Assembly (NCBI GenBank): GCA_048158365.1
Contig: JBLLNL010000006.1
Strand: one strand, 5' to 3'
Length of the DNA stretch: 64,000 nt
From: Azoarcus_F sp048158365
GTDB lineage: Bacteria > Pseudomonadota > Gammaproteobacteria > Burkholderiales > Rhodocyclaceae
How positions within the stretch are numbered: position 1 is the stretch's first letter; every line of letters begins with the position of its first letter. Positions 18,262-27,156 of this stretch are shown piece by piece. The notes beneath the pieces were generated by a model. It was given only the letters and a program-made list of their open reading frames with translations. It ran no database searches and had not been told where the DNA came from. The position numbers and the translations under genes are program-made.

Positions 18262-19630
18262 ACCAGGGCTGATCGCGGTCGTGGAGTACAGTCCGGGACA
18301 GCGCCTGATCGCGGTCAGTGCGCAGGCGCTGGCCTGCGGTGTCGAGGCCGGCGGCACTGTGGCCGGCGCGCTGGCGGTGGCGCCGACGCTGGAACTGCTC
18401 GAACGCAATCGCACGCTCGAACACGACACGCTCGAAGCGGTCGCCAACTGGGCAGGCCGCTTCACGTCCGACGTCAGCATCGCCGCACCCGATGCGGTCC
18501 TGCTCGAAGTCAGTCGCAGCCTGCGCCTGTTCGGGGGGCTGGGTACCCTCGCGAGTTCGATCGAACAGGCCGTGCCCGCACTGGGCCTGCAGATCCGCTT
18601 CGCTGCGGCGCCGACCCCGCTCGCGGCCCGCTGGCTGGCCGAATGCCGCCCAGGTCTGCTGATCACGCCGGAGCAGAACTGGAAGCGCGAGCTCGATCCG
18701 TTGCCGGTCGCGATGCTTGCCACCGGCGGCGAGGTCACACCCGCCATGCTGGAACTGCTGGAAGGCATCGGCATCCAGCGGATCGCCGACATCGCCCGCC
18801 TGCCCCGCGACGGCCTGGCCCGCCGCCACGCGAGCGCCGTGATGCACACGCTTGCGCTCGCGCGCGGCGAGATTCCGGATCCGCGTCCGTGGCATGTTCC
18901 GCCGGCCCGCTTCGAATCGCGGCTGGCGCTGCCCTGTCCGGTCCTCGACAGCGAGCCCCTGCTGTTTGCATCGGCTCGTCTGATCGCCGATCTGGTCGCA
19001 TGGCTGGACCGGCTCCATGCCGTGGTGGATCGCTGCCGTCTCGTTCTCGAGCATGATGAACACGAGGACACGGTGCTCGACATCGTCACCGCCCGTCCGG
19101 ACCGCGATGCGGGTCGTCTGCAGCTGATCCTGCGCGAGCAGCTGGCCGCACTGGAGCTGGCCGGGCCGGTCGAGGCGCTGCGTCTGAGCGCGGACGATCC
19201 GGTCTTGCGCGCGTCGGCCACGCCCGATCTGTTCGGCGATCCTGCGCGCGACGCCGATGCCGCGTCGCTGCTGCTCGAGCGCCTGCGCGCCCGTCTTGGC
19301 ACGCAGGCCGTGACCGGCCTGACTGCCTGGCCCGACCATCGTCCCGAACGCGCGCTGCGCGTGACCGAACCCGGGCGTGTCGACGCGGCCCGGCCCACGA
19401 TGAGCACCGCAGCCCGTCCGCTGTGGCTGTTGCCGCAGCCCCGCCCGCTCGCGTCCATTCGCATGCTGACGCTTGAAAGTGGTCCCGAGCGCATCGAGTC
19501 GGGCTGGTGGGATGGCGAGGACGTGCGCCGCGACTATTTCGTCGCCCGCAGCGCCGACGCTGCGCTGTGGTGGATCTTCCGTCGGCTCGATCCGCCCGAA
19601 GGCTGGTACGTGCATGGTTATTTTGGATAG
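18197..19630 (+). CDS. imuB: ImuB, inactive Y-family polymerase homologue
   Basis: ImuB (477 aa) is a Y-family polymerase-like scaffold that links DnaE2 to the beta clamp. The start MLWIALHLAALPLQAF is typical; an ATG at 18185 is an alternative. The polymerase-like region keeps PDAVLLEVSRSLRLFGG but lacks the acidic catalytic residues of DinB, as known for the family. ATPDLFGD in the C-terminal half resembles a clamp-binding peptide (weak). The end, ALWWIFRRLDPPEGWYVHGYFG, is diagnostic in its final residues. dnaE2 is not next to it here but lies about 3 kb downstream. Confidence 0.93.
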   Translation: MLWIALHLAALPLQAFTRGVPEPGLIAVVEYSPGQRLIAVSAQALACGVEAGGTVAGALAVAPTLELLERNRTLEHDTLEAVANWAGRFTSDVSIAAPDAVLLEVSRSLRLFGGLGTLASSIEQAVPALGLQIRFAAAPTPLAARWLAECRPGLLITPEQNWKRELDPLPVAMLATGGEVTPAMLELLEGIGIQRIADIARLPRDGLARRHASAVMHTLALARGEIPDPRPWHVPPARFESRLALPCPVLDSEPLLFASARLIADLVAWLDRLHAVVDRCRLVLEHDEHEDTVLDIVTARPDRDAGRLQLILREQLAALELAGPVEALRLSADDPVLRASATPDLFGDPARDADAASLLLERLRARLGTQAVTGLTAWPDHRPERALRVTEPGRVDAARPTMSTAARPLWLLPQPRPLASIRMLTLESGPERIESGWWDGEDVRRDYFVARSADAALWWIFRRLDPPEGWYVHGYFG

Positions 19631-19695
19631 ACTACGCGCGGTCCGCTTCACGCCCGACCGCTTCGAACGTCCTCCACCTCACGCCGGCCCCCACG

Positions 19696-20253
19696 ATGCC
19701 CTTCCTGCCCCAACGCCACGACGACGACGAGCTCGATGGCGATTTCATGCGCCGTCGTGCGCGCTTCACGACGATGCTGTTCCTGGTGCTGTTGCCGGTC
19801 ACGCTGTGGCTCTTCGCCCGTGTCGAACCAATCTGGCTGCGCATCGTTCCACTCGAGGGCGGGATTTTTCTGATCGCCTCCGCGCTGCTCGGTACCGTGC
19901 TCGCGATCACGCCGATCCTGACGCTGGCGTCGCTGTTGATGGCGGTATGGTACGGCGTCGAGAGCGTCTATCGCGCCAGAACCCGAAGCGCCCCGCTGTT
20001 CGACCGGCTCATCGTCGCAGTCGGCCTGCTGGTGTGGTTCTCGCCGGCGCTCGCGCTGGCCGCCAGCGCGCTGCGTGCGGTGCTCGCCGGCTCGATCAGC
20101 TTTTCCCGCCCGCAACGCCAATACCTGCTCGCGACCGACCCGATCGCGTTCTGGCAGAGCATCGGATTCCTGATGATCGTCGCGCTCGCGCTGGCCTATC
20201 CGGCCTGGTACTACTGGCGCGGAAAATTCCGGCAACGCGAACACGCGGCCTGA
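19696..20253 (+). CDS. membrane protein of unknown function
   Basis: This 185-residue protein has about four hydrophobic segments (near residues 25-42, 57-85, 103-125 and 152-170) after an acidic, charged N-terminus (RHDDDELDGDFMRRR). I recognise no family. It follows imuB by 65 bases on the same strand and could be read from the SOS operon, but nothing shows a role in mutagenesis. The ATG at 19696 was chosen because the frame upstream overlaps imuB. Confidence 0.65.
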   Translation: MPFLPQRHDDDELDGDFMRRRARFTTMLFLVLLPVTLWLFARVEPIWLRIVPLEGGIFLIASALLGTVLAITPILTLASLLMAVWYGVESVYRARTRSAPLFDRLIVAVGLLVWFSPALALAASALRAVLAGSISFSRPQRQYLLATDPIAFWQSIGFLMIVALALAYPAWYYWRGKFRQREHAA

Positions 20254-20336
20254 CTTCGGTGCCGCAATCCGTTGTCGGACCCTGTTGCCCGATCAGAGGC
20301 GCGGGGGCCGATCGAGGATCCGCCCACACCGACCAC

Positions 20337-22154
20337 TCAGCCGCCCAGCCAGCCCTTGCGCAGCGCAAGCGCCGCGGCACCCGGTTTCGGGCGAAGCGAC
20401 AGTTTCACGTCACTTTCCGGCGCGGGCGCCAGCACCACGTCGAAGCGCATCAGCTCATCCCGGCGGAACGCATGCAGTTCGAGCCGCTCGCCCGGCTTGC
20501 GTCTGGCCAGCATCGCATCGACGGCATCCGCCCCGCCGACCTTCAGTCCATCCACCGCGATCAGCACATCGCCGGCCGACAATCCGGCGAGCTGGGCTGG
20601 TCCGCCATCGAAGACATTGGCCACCCGCGTTTCATTGTTGCCGCCCGCGAGCTTGACCCCGAGCACCGGCCCCTTGCTTGCGGCCTCCGTGCGCCAGGCG
20701 ACGCCAAAGGTTTTCAGCAGGCGCTCCAGCGGCAGGTCGCCGGTGCCGGACACGGTCCGCCGCAGCCAGCCCGACAGCTTGCGCCCGCTCCCCGGCGCGC
20801 CGCGCTCGGCCACCTCGGCAAACAGTTCGAACAGACCGTCTTCCGAGACGCCGACGCCGGTCTGCCCATGCCGCTGCCACAGCAGCCGCATCACGTCGTC
20901 CAGACTGACTTTGGCGTGGCTGGCCTCGCGTAGTTGCAGGTCGAGCACGAGCGCGATCAACGCGCCCTTGGCGTAATAGCTGACGATCGCGTTGGGCGCG
21001 TTCTCGTCCTGGCGGTAGTACTTGGTCCAGGCGTCGAACGAGGATTCGGCGACGCTCTGCTTGTGCCGACCGTTGCCGCGCAACACATTGGCGATGGTCT
21101 TGCCGAGCAGGCCGAGATAGTCCTCCATGCCGATCACGCCAGACCGTACCAGCGCGAGATCGTCGTAATAGGACGTGAAGCCCTCGAAGGCCCACAGCAG
21201 CCGGGTGTAGTTCTCGCGGTCGAGATCGTACGGGACGAACGCGGCCGGCTTGATGCGCTTGACGTTCCAGGTGTGGAAATACTCGTGACTGCACAGGCCC
21301 AGGAAGGTCTTGTAGCCGTCCGGCAGGCCCTGCATGCCCGGCCACGGCAGATCCTTGCGGCTCGCGAGCAAGGCGGTCGAGGCCCGATGCTCCAGCCCGC
21401 CGTAGCCGTCGCCGACGACCATGGCCATGAACAGATAGCGGTCGACCGGCGCGGGCTGGCCGAACAGCTCGATCTGCCAGGCGCAGATCCGGCCGAGATC
21501 GGCGCACAGGCGCGCCGTGTCGCAGTCGTGCCGGCCGGTGATCACGAATTCATGATGTACGCCGCCCGCGTCGAAGGCGAACTGCGTGAAGGTGCCCATC
21601 TCGACCGGATGATCGACCAGCTCGTCGTAGTCCGCGGCCAGATACGGCCCGAAGCCGCCGCGTGCGTGCCGGCTTTTTCCGGCTGTGTGGCCAGCAAGCG
21701 GTGACAGTGCGGTGGCGACCCGCCAATCGGTGTAGGCCTTGCCTTGCGGCGCCTCGATGTCGACGCGACAGGGACGGTCGGTCTGACCCTGCACCGCGAC
21801 GAAGACGCTGGTGCCGTTGAAGAAGCCGTGGGTCGGGTCCAGGTGCGCGGCGCGCACCGACAGGTCCCACGCATAAACGTCGTAGCTCAGCGTGAGCGCC
21901 TTGCCCGGACCGACCGGCGCGGCCTGCCAGGTATTCTTGTCGAGCTTGTCGAGCCGCACCGGCCTGCCCTCGGCCTCGGCCGTCATCGTCACGATGTTGC
22001 GCGCGAACTCGCGGATCATGTAGCTGCCCGGTATCCACACCGGCAGGCTGAAGCGTTGCCCGGCCGAGTCGGGCGTGGCGACGGTGCAGGTGACCCGGAA
22101 CAGGTGCGCGGCCGGGTTGGATGGTGTGATCGTGTAGCGGATGGGTGTGGTCAT
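20337..22154 (-). CDS. M61 family glycyl aminopeptidase-like protease with PDZ domain
   Basis: This 605-residue protease has an N-terminal beta domain, a central thermolysin-like metal site HEYFH (LCSHEYFHTWNVKRIKP) with a downstream Glu in WAFEGFTSYYDDLALVRSG, and a C-terminal PDZ domain (about 510-590, GGPAQLAGLSAGDVLIAVDG). No signal peptide is apparent. The ATG at 22154 begins the conserved region (MTTPIRYTITPSNP). The upstream open frame runs through the inverted repeat and is not coding. It interrupts the usual imuB-dnaE2 linkage. Confidence 0.88.
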   Translation of the reverse strand: MTTPIRYTITPSNPAAHLFRVTCTVATPDSAGQRFSLPVWIPGSYMIREFARNIVTMTAEAEGRPVRLDKLDKNTWQAAPVGPGKALTLSYDVYAWDLSVRAAHLDPTHGFFNGTSVFVAVQGQTDRPCRVDIEAPQGKAYTDWRVATALSPLAGHTAGKSRHARGGFGPYLAADYDELVDHPVEMGTFTQFAFDAGGVHHEFVITGRHDCDTARLCADLGRICAWQIELFGQPAPVDRYLFMAMVVGDGYGGLEHRASTALLASRKDLPWPGMQGLPDGYKTFLGLCSHEYFHTWNVKRIKPAAFVPYDLDRENYTRLLWAFEGFTSYYDDLALVRSGVIGMEDYLGLLGKTIANVLRGNGRHKQSVAESSFDAWTKYYRQDENAPNAIVSYYAKGALIALVLDLQLREASHAKVSLDDVMRLLWQRHGQTGVGVSEDGLFELFAEVAERGAPGSGRKLSGWLRRTVSGTGDLPLERLLKTFGVAWRTEAASKGPVLGVKLAGGNNETRVANVFDGGPAQLAGLSAGDVLIAVDGLKVGGADAVDAMLARRKPGERLELHAFRRDELMRFDVVLAPAPESDVKLSLRPKPGAAALALRKGWLGG

Positions 22155-22233
22155 CGCGATCGGGCGCCAGAGGAGGAGTCCGAATTCTAACCCCGCAATC
22201 CGGAGCACCTCAGTCGAACCACGGCGCCGAGCC

Positions 22234-22419
22234 GAGCCGGGTGTCTTCGCTGGCGGGGCTGTCCGTGAGCGCCGGATCGGCAAGTGGCTGCGGGGAAACG
22301 AGGCGACGGCTGTCTGAGGCCGCGCAGCGGCCGAGTTCCGTCGCCGCCCCGCAGGCGCTTGCCGATCCGGGAAGCCGAAGGCCGCGAGCGTCTGCCCCGC
22401 CAGCGAAGACACCCGGCTC
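22234..22419. repeat. large nested inverted repeat upstream of dnaE2
   Basis: The outer arms, 22234-22259 and 22394-22419, are perfect 26-base reverse complements. Inside are further matched arms: 22273-22284 with 22358-22369 (12 bases), 22288-22295 with 22347-22354 (8 bases), 22303-22309 with 22338-22344 (7 bases), and a terminal hairpin GGCCGC-GCA-GCGGCC at 22318-22332. The whole 186-base block can fold as one long interrupted stem. It lies between the divergent M61 protease and dnaE2 genes. It could be a small non-autonomous mobile element, a BIME-like repeat, or a structured leader; no target duplication was seen. Confidence 0.85.
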
Positions 22420-22484
22420 GGGCACCGCGTAAATGACCCGACGGGTCTCGACTTCCCTGAGAAGGCAACATTCGACACGCTATA

Positions 22485-22500
22485 CTGTACATATGTATAG
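22485..22500 (+). promoter_or_regulatory. LexA-like box overlapping the dnaE2 start
   Basis: CTGTACATATGTATAG fits CTGT-N8-ACAG with one mismatch in the right half, within the wider palindrome CTATAC...GTATAG (22480-22500). The ATG of dnaE2 (22493) is inside the box. TATACT at 22481-22486 could be a -10 element, which would put the transcript start near the ATG. Confidence 0.75.
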
Positions 22501-25500
22501 CCCACAAAACACGCTTCCCTATGCCGAGCTGCACTGCCTGAGCAATTTCAGCTTCCAGCGCGGTGCCTCGCATCCGGAGGAACTGGTCGCGCAGGCGGCG
22601 GCGCTCGGCTATGCGGCCCTGGCGATCACCGACGAATGTTCGTTCGCCGGCGTGGTGCGCGCGCATCAGGAGATCAGGCGCCAATCGTTGGCGCTCGAAC
22701 TGATCATCGGCACCGAGATCCGTCTCACGGATGGACCGACCGTCGTGCTGCTGGCGATGAACCGGGAGGGATACGGCGCGTTGTCGCGCCTGATCTCGTT
22801 CGGCCGCAGACAGGCCGGGAAAGGCCAATACCGGTTGTGCAGGGCCGACATCGAGGCCGGCCTGCCGGACTGCATCGCCTTGCTGGTGGCACCGGAGCAT
22901 GACGACTTCGATGATGCGTCACTGCTGGCCGACGCGATCTGGCTGGGGCATTGTTTTCCGGCACGCGCCTGGCTGGCCGTGAGCCTGCACTGCGGGCCGG
23001 ACGACCATGCGCGGCAGACCCGGCTGACGGACCTTGCGACACGCGCCGGCCTGCCTGCGCTCGCGGCCACCGGTGCGCTGATGCACGATGCCGGACGGCG
23101 TCGTCTGGCCGATGTGCTCGCGGCCACCCGCCTGCGCACCACGGTCGCCGAAGCCGGGCTGCGGCTCGCGCCCAATGCCGAGCGCTGCCTGCATCCGCGC
23201 GACACGCTCGCACGGCGCCATGCGCCCGCGCTGCTGGCCGAAACCCTGCGGGTCGCCGGTCAGTGCCGCTTCAGCCTGGACGAGCTGCGCTACGCCTACC
23301 CGGACGAGATCGTGCCCGACGGACATTCGGCCGCTTCATGGTTGCGCCACCTCGTCGAGGACGGCCTGCGCTGGCGTTACGGCAGTCCGGACCCGGATGC
23401 GGTGCCCGTCCGGGTGCGCGCCCAGATCGAACATGAACTCGCGCTGATCGCCGAACTCGGTTACGAACCGTATTTTCTGACCGTGCACGACATCGTCCGC
23501 TTTGCACGCAGCCGCGACATCCTGTGCCAGGGACGCGGCTCTGCGGCCAATTCGGTGGTGTGCTGGGCGCTGGGGATCACCGAGGTCGATCCGGAACTGG
23601 GCATCATGCTGGTCGAGCGCTTCATCTCCAGGGAGCGCAACGAACCGCCGGACATCGATGTCGATTTCGAGCACGACCGGCGCGAGGAAGTCATCCAGTA
23701 CATCTACGACCGATACGGCCGCGAGCGCGCCGCGCTGGCCGCGACCGTCATCCGCTACCGTCCCCGCAGTGCGTTGCGCGACGTCGGACGGGCCCTGGGT
23801 TTTCCGCTGGCCCGGATCGAGCGGCTCACCCGGGATCATTTCTGGTTCGACGGGCGCCATATCCTGCCCGAACGCATTCGCGAGGCCGGCATGGATCCGG
23901 ACGCTCCGACGGTACGTCTGCTGGTCGAACTGACCCATGCGCTGATCGGCTTTCCGCGCCATCTGTCGCAGCATGTCGGCGGCTTCGTGATCGCGCGCGG
24001 CCGGCTGGACGAGCTGGTGCCGATCGAGAATGCGGCGATGGCCGACCGCACCGTGATCCAGTGGGACAAGGACGACCTCGATGCGGTCGGCCTGCTCAAG
24101 ATCGACGTGCTGGCGCTGGGCATGCTGTCGGCGCTCAGGCGCAGCCTCGAACTGGTGTCGCGCTGGCGCAACTGGCGCTTCACGCTGGCCGACATTCCGC
24201 GCGAGGTGCCGGCGGTGTATCGGATGCTGTCGGAGGCCGATTCGGTCGGTGTGTTCCAGGTCGAGTCGCGCGCGCAGATGACGATGCTGCCGCGCCTGAA
24301 ACCCAGGCGCTTCTACGACCTCGTGGTCGAGGTCGCGATCGTGCGCCCCGGGCCGATCCAGGGCGGCATGGTGCATCCGTATCTGGACGCGCGCGCGCGC
24401 GCCGAACGCGGTGAAGCGATCGATTATCCGCGCCCCGCCGCGTCGGCGCCAGACGAGTGCAGTGGCGTGCAGGCCGTGCTCGAGCGCACCCTCGGGGTAC
24501 CGATCTTCCAGGAACAGGTCATGCAGCTGGCGGTGGTCGCGGCCGGGTTCACGCCGGGCGAAGCCGACCAGTTGCGGCGCTCCATGGGGGCGTGGCGGCG
24601 CAAGGGCGAGCTGGAGCGCCATCGTGCCCGCCTGCTCGCCGGCATGGCGGAGCGCGGCTATTGCGAAGCCTTCGCCGAACGCCTGTGCAACCAGATCGAA
24701 GGCTTCGGCAGCTACGGTTTTCCGGAGTCCCATGCTGCGAGCTTCGCGTTGCTGGTGTATTTTTCGGCCTGGCTCAAGCGCTTCGAACCGGCCGCCTTCC
24801 TGTGCGGGCTGCTCAACAGCCAGCCGATGGGTTTCTATTCCCCGTCGCAACTGATCCAGGATGCACGGCGGCACAACGTGGAGATACGGGGCCCGGATGT
24901 GTGCGCGAGCGACTGGGACTGCACGCTGGAGGCCGCGACCGGCGGCGTGGTCCGTGCCGGGCATGCGAACGGCGCGCTGCCTTTTTCACCATCACCCGAA
25001 CCGGCTGCTCGACTCGGCCTGCGTCTGGTCAAGGGGCTGGCGCGCGAGACCGCCGAGCGGTTGGTCGCAGCCCGCCAGTCCGGCTCCTTCCGGTCGGTGG
25101 ACGATCTGGCCGCACGCGCCGGCATCGACCCGCCCGACATGAAGAAGCTCGCGGCCGCCGGTGCGCTAGCGGGTCTGGCCGGCAATCGCCGTCAGGCGCT
25201 GTGGCTGGCGGCCGGCAGCCGACCCGCCGACGGCGTGCTGCAGGGCGCGCCGATCACCGAATCACCGGCCAGTCTGGTCGCCCCGTCCGAAGCCGAAGAC
25301 CTGACGGCCGATTACGCCCGCCTCGGTTTCACGCTCGGCCGCCATCCGCTGAACCTGCTGCGCAGCAGGCTCGCCGGCATGCGTTTTCTCAGCGCGACCG
25401 ACATCGCCGGCTGCGCCGACCGGCAACTGGCGCGGGCGGCCGGCATCGTCACCTGCCGTCAGCGTCCCGGCACCGCCAGGGGGACGATGTTCGTGACGCT

Positions 25501-25705
25501 CGAGGACGAAACCGGCCTGATCAACATCATCGTGCGTCCGGAACTGATCGAGCGTCAGCGTCGGGAAGTGCTGGGGGCACGCCTGCTCGGCGTCTATGGT
25601 CAGATCAGCCGTCAGGGCAGCGTCGTACATCTGCAGGCCGGCCGCGTGGTCGACCTGTCCGGACTGCTGGGCGAGCTGGACGCGCGCAGCCGCGACTTTC
25701 ACTGA
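22493..25705 (+). CDS. dnaE2: error-prone DNA polymerase DnaE2 (ImuC)
   Basis: DnaE2 (1070 aa) is a C-family polymerase for damage-induced mutagenesis with ImuA and ImuB. It starts with a PHP domain (YAELHCLSNFSFQRGASHPEEL). The polymerase acidic residues lie in PDIDVDFEHDRR and further in VGLLKIDVLALGML. The Q-rich finger segment (FQEQVMQLAVVAAGFTPGEA), helix-hairpin-helix and C-terminal OB domain (LEDETGLINIIVRP) follow. MYSPQNTLPYAEL is the likely start, although an in-frame ATG at 22433 exists. There is no ribosome-binding site before 22493, compatible with a leaderless message. Confidence 0.95.
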   Translation: MYSPQNTLPYAELHCLSNFSFQRGASHPEELVAQAAALGYAALAITDECSFAGVVRAHQEIRRQSLALELIIGTEIRLTDGPTVVLLAMNREGYGALSRLISFGRRQAGKGQYRLCRADIEAGLPDCIALLVAPEHDDFDDASLLADAIWLGHCFPARAWLAVSLHCGPDDHARQTRLTDLATRAGLPALAATGALMHDAGRRRLADVLAATRLRTTVAEAGLRLAPNAERCLHPRDTLARRHAPALLAETLRVAGQCRFSLDELRYAYPDEIVPDGHSAASWLRHLVEDGLRWRYGSPDPDAVPVRVRAQIEHELALIAELGYEPYFLTVHDIVRFARSRDILCQGRGSAANSVVCWALGITEVDPELGIMLVERFISRERNEPPDIDVDFEHDRREEVIQYIYDRYGRERAALAATVIRYRPRSALRDVGRALGFPLARIERLTRDHFWFDGRHILPERIREAGMDPDAPTVRLLVELTHALIGFPRHLSQHVGGFVIARGRLDELVPIENAAMADRTVIQWDKDDLDAVGLLKIDVLALGMLSALRRSLELVSRWRNWRFTLADIPREVPAVYRMLSEADSVGVFQVESRAQMTMLPRLKPRRFYDLVVEVAIVRPGPIQGGMVHPYLDARARAERGEAIDYPRPAASAPDECSGVQAVLERTLGVPIFQEQVMQLAVVAAGFTPGEADQLRRSMGAWRRKGELERHRARLLAGMAERGYCEAFAERLCNQIEGFGSYGFPESHAASFALLVYFSAWLKRFEPAAFLCGLLNSQPMGFYSPSQLIQDARRHNVEIRGPDVCASDWDCTLEAATGGVVRAGHANGALPFSPSPEPAARLGLRLVKGLARETAERLVAARQSGSFRSVDDLAARAGIDPPDMKKLAAAGALAGLAGNRRQALWLAAGSRPADGVLQGAPITESPASLVAPSEAEDLTADYARLGFTLGRHPLNLLRSRLAGMRFLSATDIAGCADRQLARAAGIVTCRQRPGTARGTMFVTLEDETGLINIIVRPELIERQRREVLGARLLGVYGQISRQGSVVHLQAGRVVDLSGLLGELDARSRDFH

Positions 25706-25742
25706 GCGGGTGACGATCCTGCCGCTGCCGGGCGCATCCGGA

Positions 25743-26297
25743 TCACTTCTTGCCGCGCTTGCCCTTCTTCTTCAGCGGCGGCAGTCCTTCCAGAACTGTC
25801 GCAAGCGTCGCAGGGTCCTGCTCGCCCAGCAACCTGACCGCGACCCGCAGCAATGCCGAGCGTGACGGTTTCGGCGCAGCCTTTTCGACCGCGGACTGCA
25901 CCCGTCTGAGCCGTTCGACGTCCTTGACCGATAGCACGAAGTCCTCGCGTACGCGCTTTTCGGCCCTGGGCGGCTCGGCCACCGCCGCATCGGCGACCGG
26001 CCCTGCCGCAGGCGTGACCGGCGGTCGAGCCACGCCGCCCGAGGGTGACTCCGCGACTTTTTTCGGCTTGCGGGCGACAGCGTCCGCCTTTGCTGCCGCG
26101 GACGCACCCGTCGTCCGGCGGCGCACCGCAGGCTTGCGTGCCGGCGTCGGTTCAGATACCGCAGGGCCGCCGGGCGAGTCCTTGATCGGTGTCGTGGCAC
26201 GCTTTGCCGCTGTGTCGGGCAATCGCTTCACCAGCGCGGCATCCTCTTTTTGCAGCGCTGCGCGCAGCGCCGATTGGGTTCTGTGACTTGTCGTCAT
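25743..26297 (-). CDS. ParA-associated basic protein with RHH-like C-terminus
   Basis: This 184-residue protein has an Ala/Pro/Lys/Arg-rich, low-complexity N-terminal two thirds. The ordered C-terminal part (FVLSVKDVERLRRVQSAVEK, then SRSALLRVAVRLLGEQ) resembles a ribbon-helix-helix DNA-binding fold. It ends in a Lys-rich tail. Its ATG overlaps the parA stop (TGATG), so the two are coupled. By position and fold it could be the DNA-binding partner of the ParA-like ATPase, but it is not a recognised ParB. Confidence 0.65.
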   Translation of the reverse strand: MTTSHRTQSALRAALQKEDAALVKRLPDTAAKRATTPIKDSPGGPAVSEPTPARKPAVRRRTTGASAAAKADAVARKPKKVAESPSGGVARPPVTPAAGPVADAAVAEPPRAEKRVREDFVLSVKDVERLRRVQSAVEKAAPKPSRSALLRVAVRLLGEQDPATLATVLEGLPPLKKKGKRGKK

Positions 26298-26959
26298 CAA
26301 GCTCTCTCCAGCAGTTCGAGCACTGCATCCACCAACCAGTTGACCTCGAGTTGTGACGCCTCGGCCGCCTTGCCGAGATCGAACACGGATGCACCGATCA
26401 CGGCACTCTGTGCGTACGCATTGCGCTGCGACAGCGACGCGTTCAGCACCGGCAATGTGAACTCCCGCATCACCTCCAGCACGTTACCGGCCAGCGCAGT
26501 GCGTTGCACGCGGTTGGGCAGCATCGCGCCACGCAGGCGCCCCTTGCTTCCCATACGCTGCAGGATCAGGCGTTCGACCGCGCGTGCGGACCACAGATCG
26601 GGCGGACTGGGCACCACCGGCACCAGTGCAAGATCGGCCAGATCCAGTGCGGTCAGCGTGTGGGAATGTTCGATCGATGGCGGGCAGTCGATCAGCACGC
26701 AGTCCAAACCCTTCGCGAACGCCTTCAGCGTATCGGCAATCTCGCGGGTGTCGCCGCTGGCCGCGCGCACCGCGGCCGGAAAAGGGTGCGCATCCGGCGC
26801 GGATTCGGCCCAGCGCAATGCACTTTGCTGCGGATCGAGGTCGATCACACCCAGCTTATGGCCCCGCAATGCGAGACCGGCCGCAAGCTGCATCGTGACC
26901 GTGGTCTTGCCCGCCCCGCCCTTCTGCGACAGCAGCACGACTACCCTGCATTTCTTCAT
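26297..26959 (-). CDS. ParA/MinD-type partitioning ATPase
   Basis: This 220-residue ATPase has the deviant Walker A motif LSQKGGAGKTTVTMQLA at residues 10-26, Walker A' IDLDPQQSALRWAE and Walker B VLIDCPPS. It lacks the N-terminal HTH of large plasmid ParA, so it is the short type. It is paired with a small basic protein and lies far from any visible origin, suggesting cargo positioning rather than chromosome segregation (inference). Confidence 0.88.
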   Translation of the reverse strand: MKKCRVVVLLSQKGGAGKTTVTMQLAAGLALRGHKLGVIDLDPQQSALRWAESAPDAHPFPAAVRAASGDTREIADTLKAFAKGLDCVLIDCPPSIEHSHTLTALDLADLALVPVVPSPPDLWSARAVERLILQRMGSKGRLRGAMLPNRVQRTALAGNVLEVMREFTLPVLNASLSQRNAYAQSAVIGASVFDLGKAAEASQLEVNWLVDAVLELLERA

Positions 26960-27111
26960 GGTTCGATCCGGCGTGTTGTCCGAGTCCGCCTATGGTACCC
27001 GCTGGACCTTGCGCTGCAAGCCGCATCATCGCAGTCGCTGCGGATCCGCCATCTCCTTGCGCGCCCCGGAACACGCGTCCGACGTCGCTTCTGTATGCGA
27101 GGCGCGATGGT

Positions 27112-27117
27112 TATACT
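27112..27117 (+). promoter_or_regulatory. possible -10 element of metY
   Basis: TATACT lies 40 bases before the metY start. The -35 (TTCTGT at 27089, 17-base spacing) is poor. No SAM-riboswitch signature was recognised in the leader. Confidence 0.3.
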
Positions 27118-27156
27118 CGTTGCGCGCTCCAGCAGACAAAAAAGGAAGCCTCGCCA

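Noticed and set aside
22145..22432. Short plus-strand coding frame across the inverted repeat
   Set aside because: The sequence is explained by the nested repeat, and the product has no similarity or good start site.
26960..27156. SAM riboswitch before metY
   Set aside because: No recognisable conserved core or pseudoknot was found in the leader.
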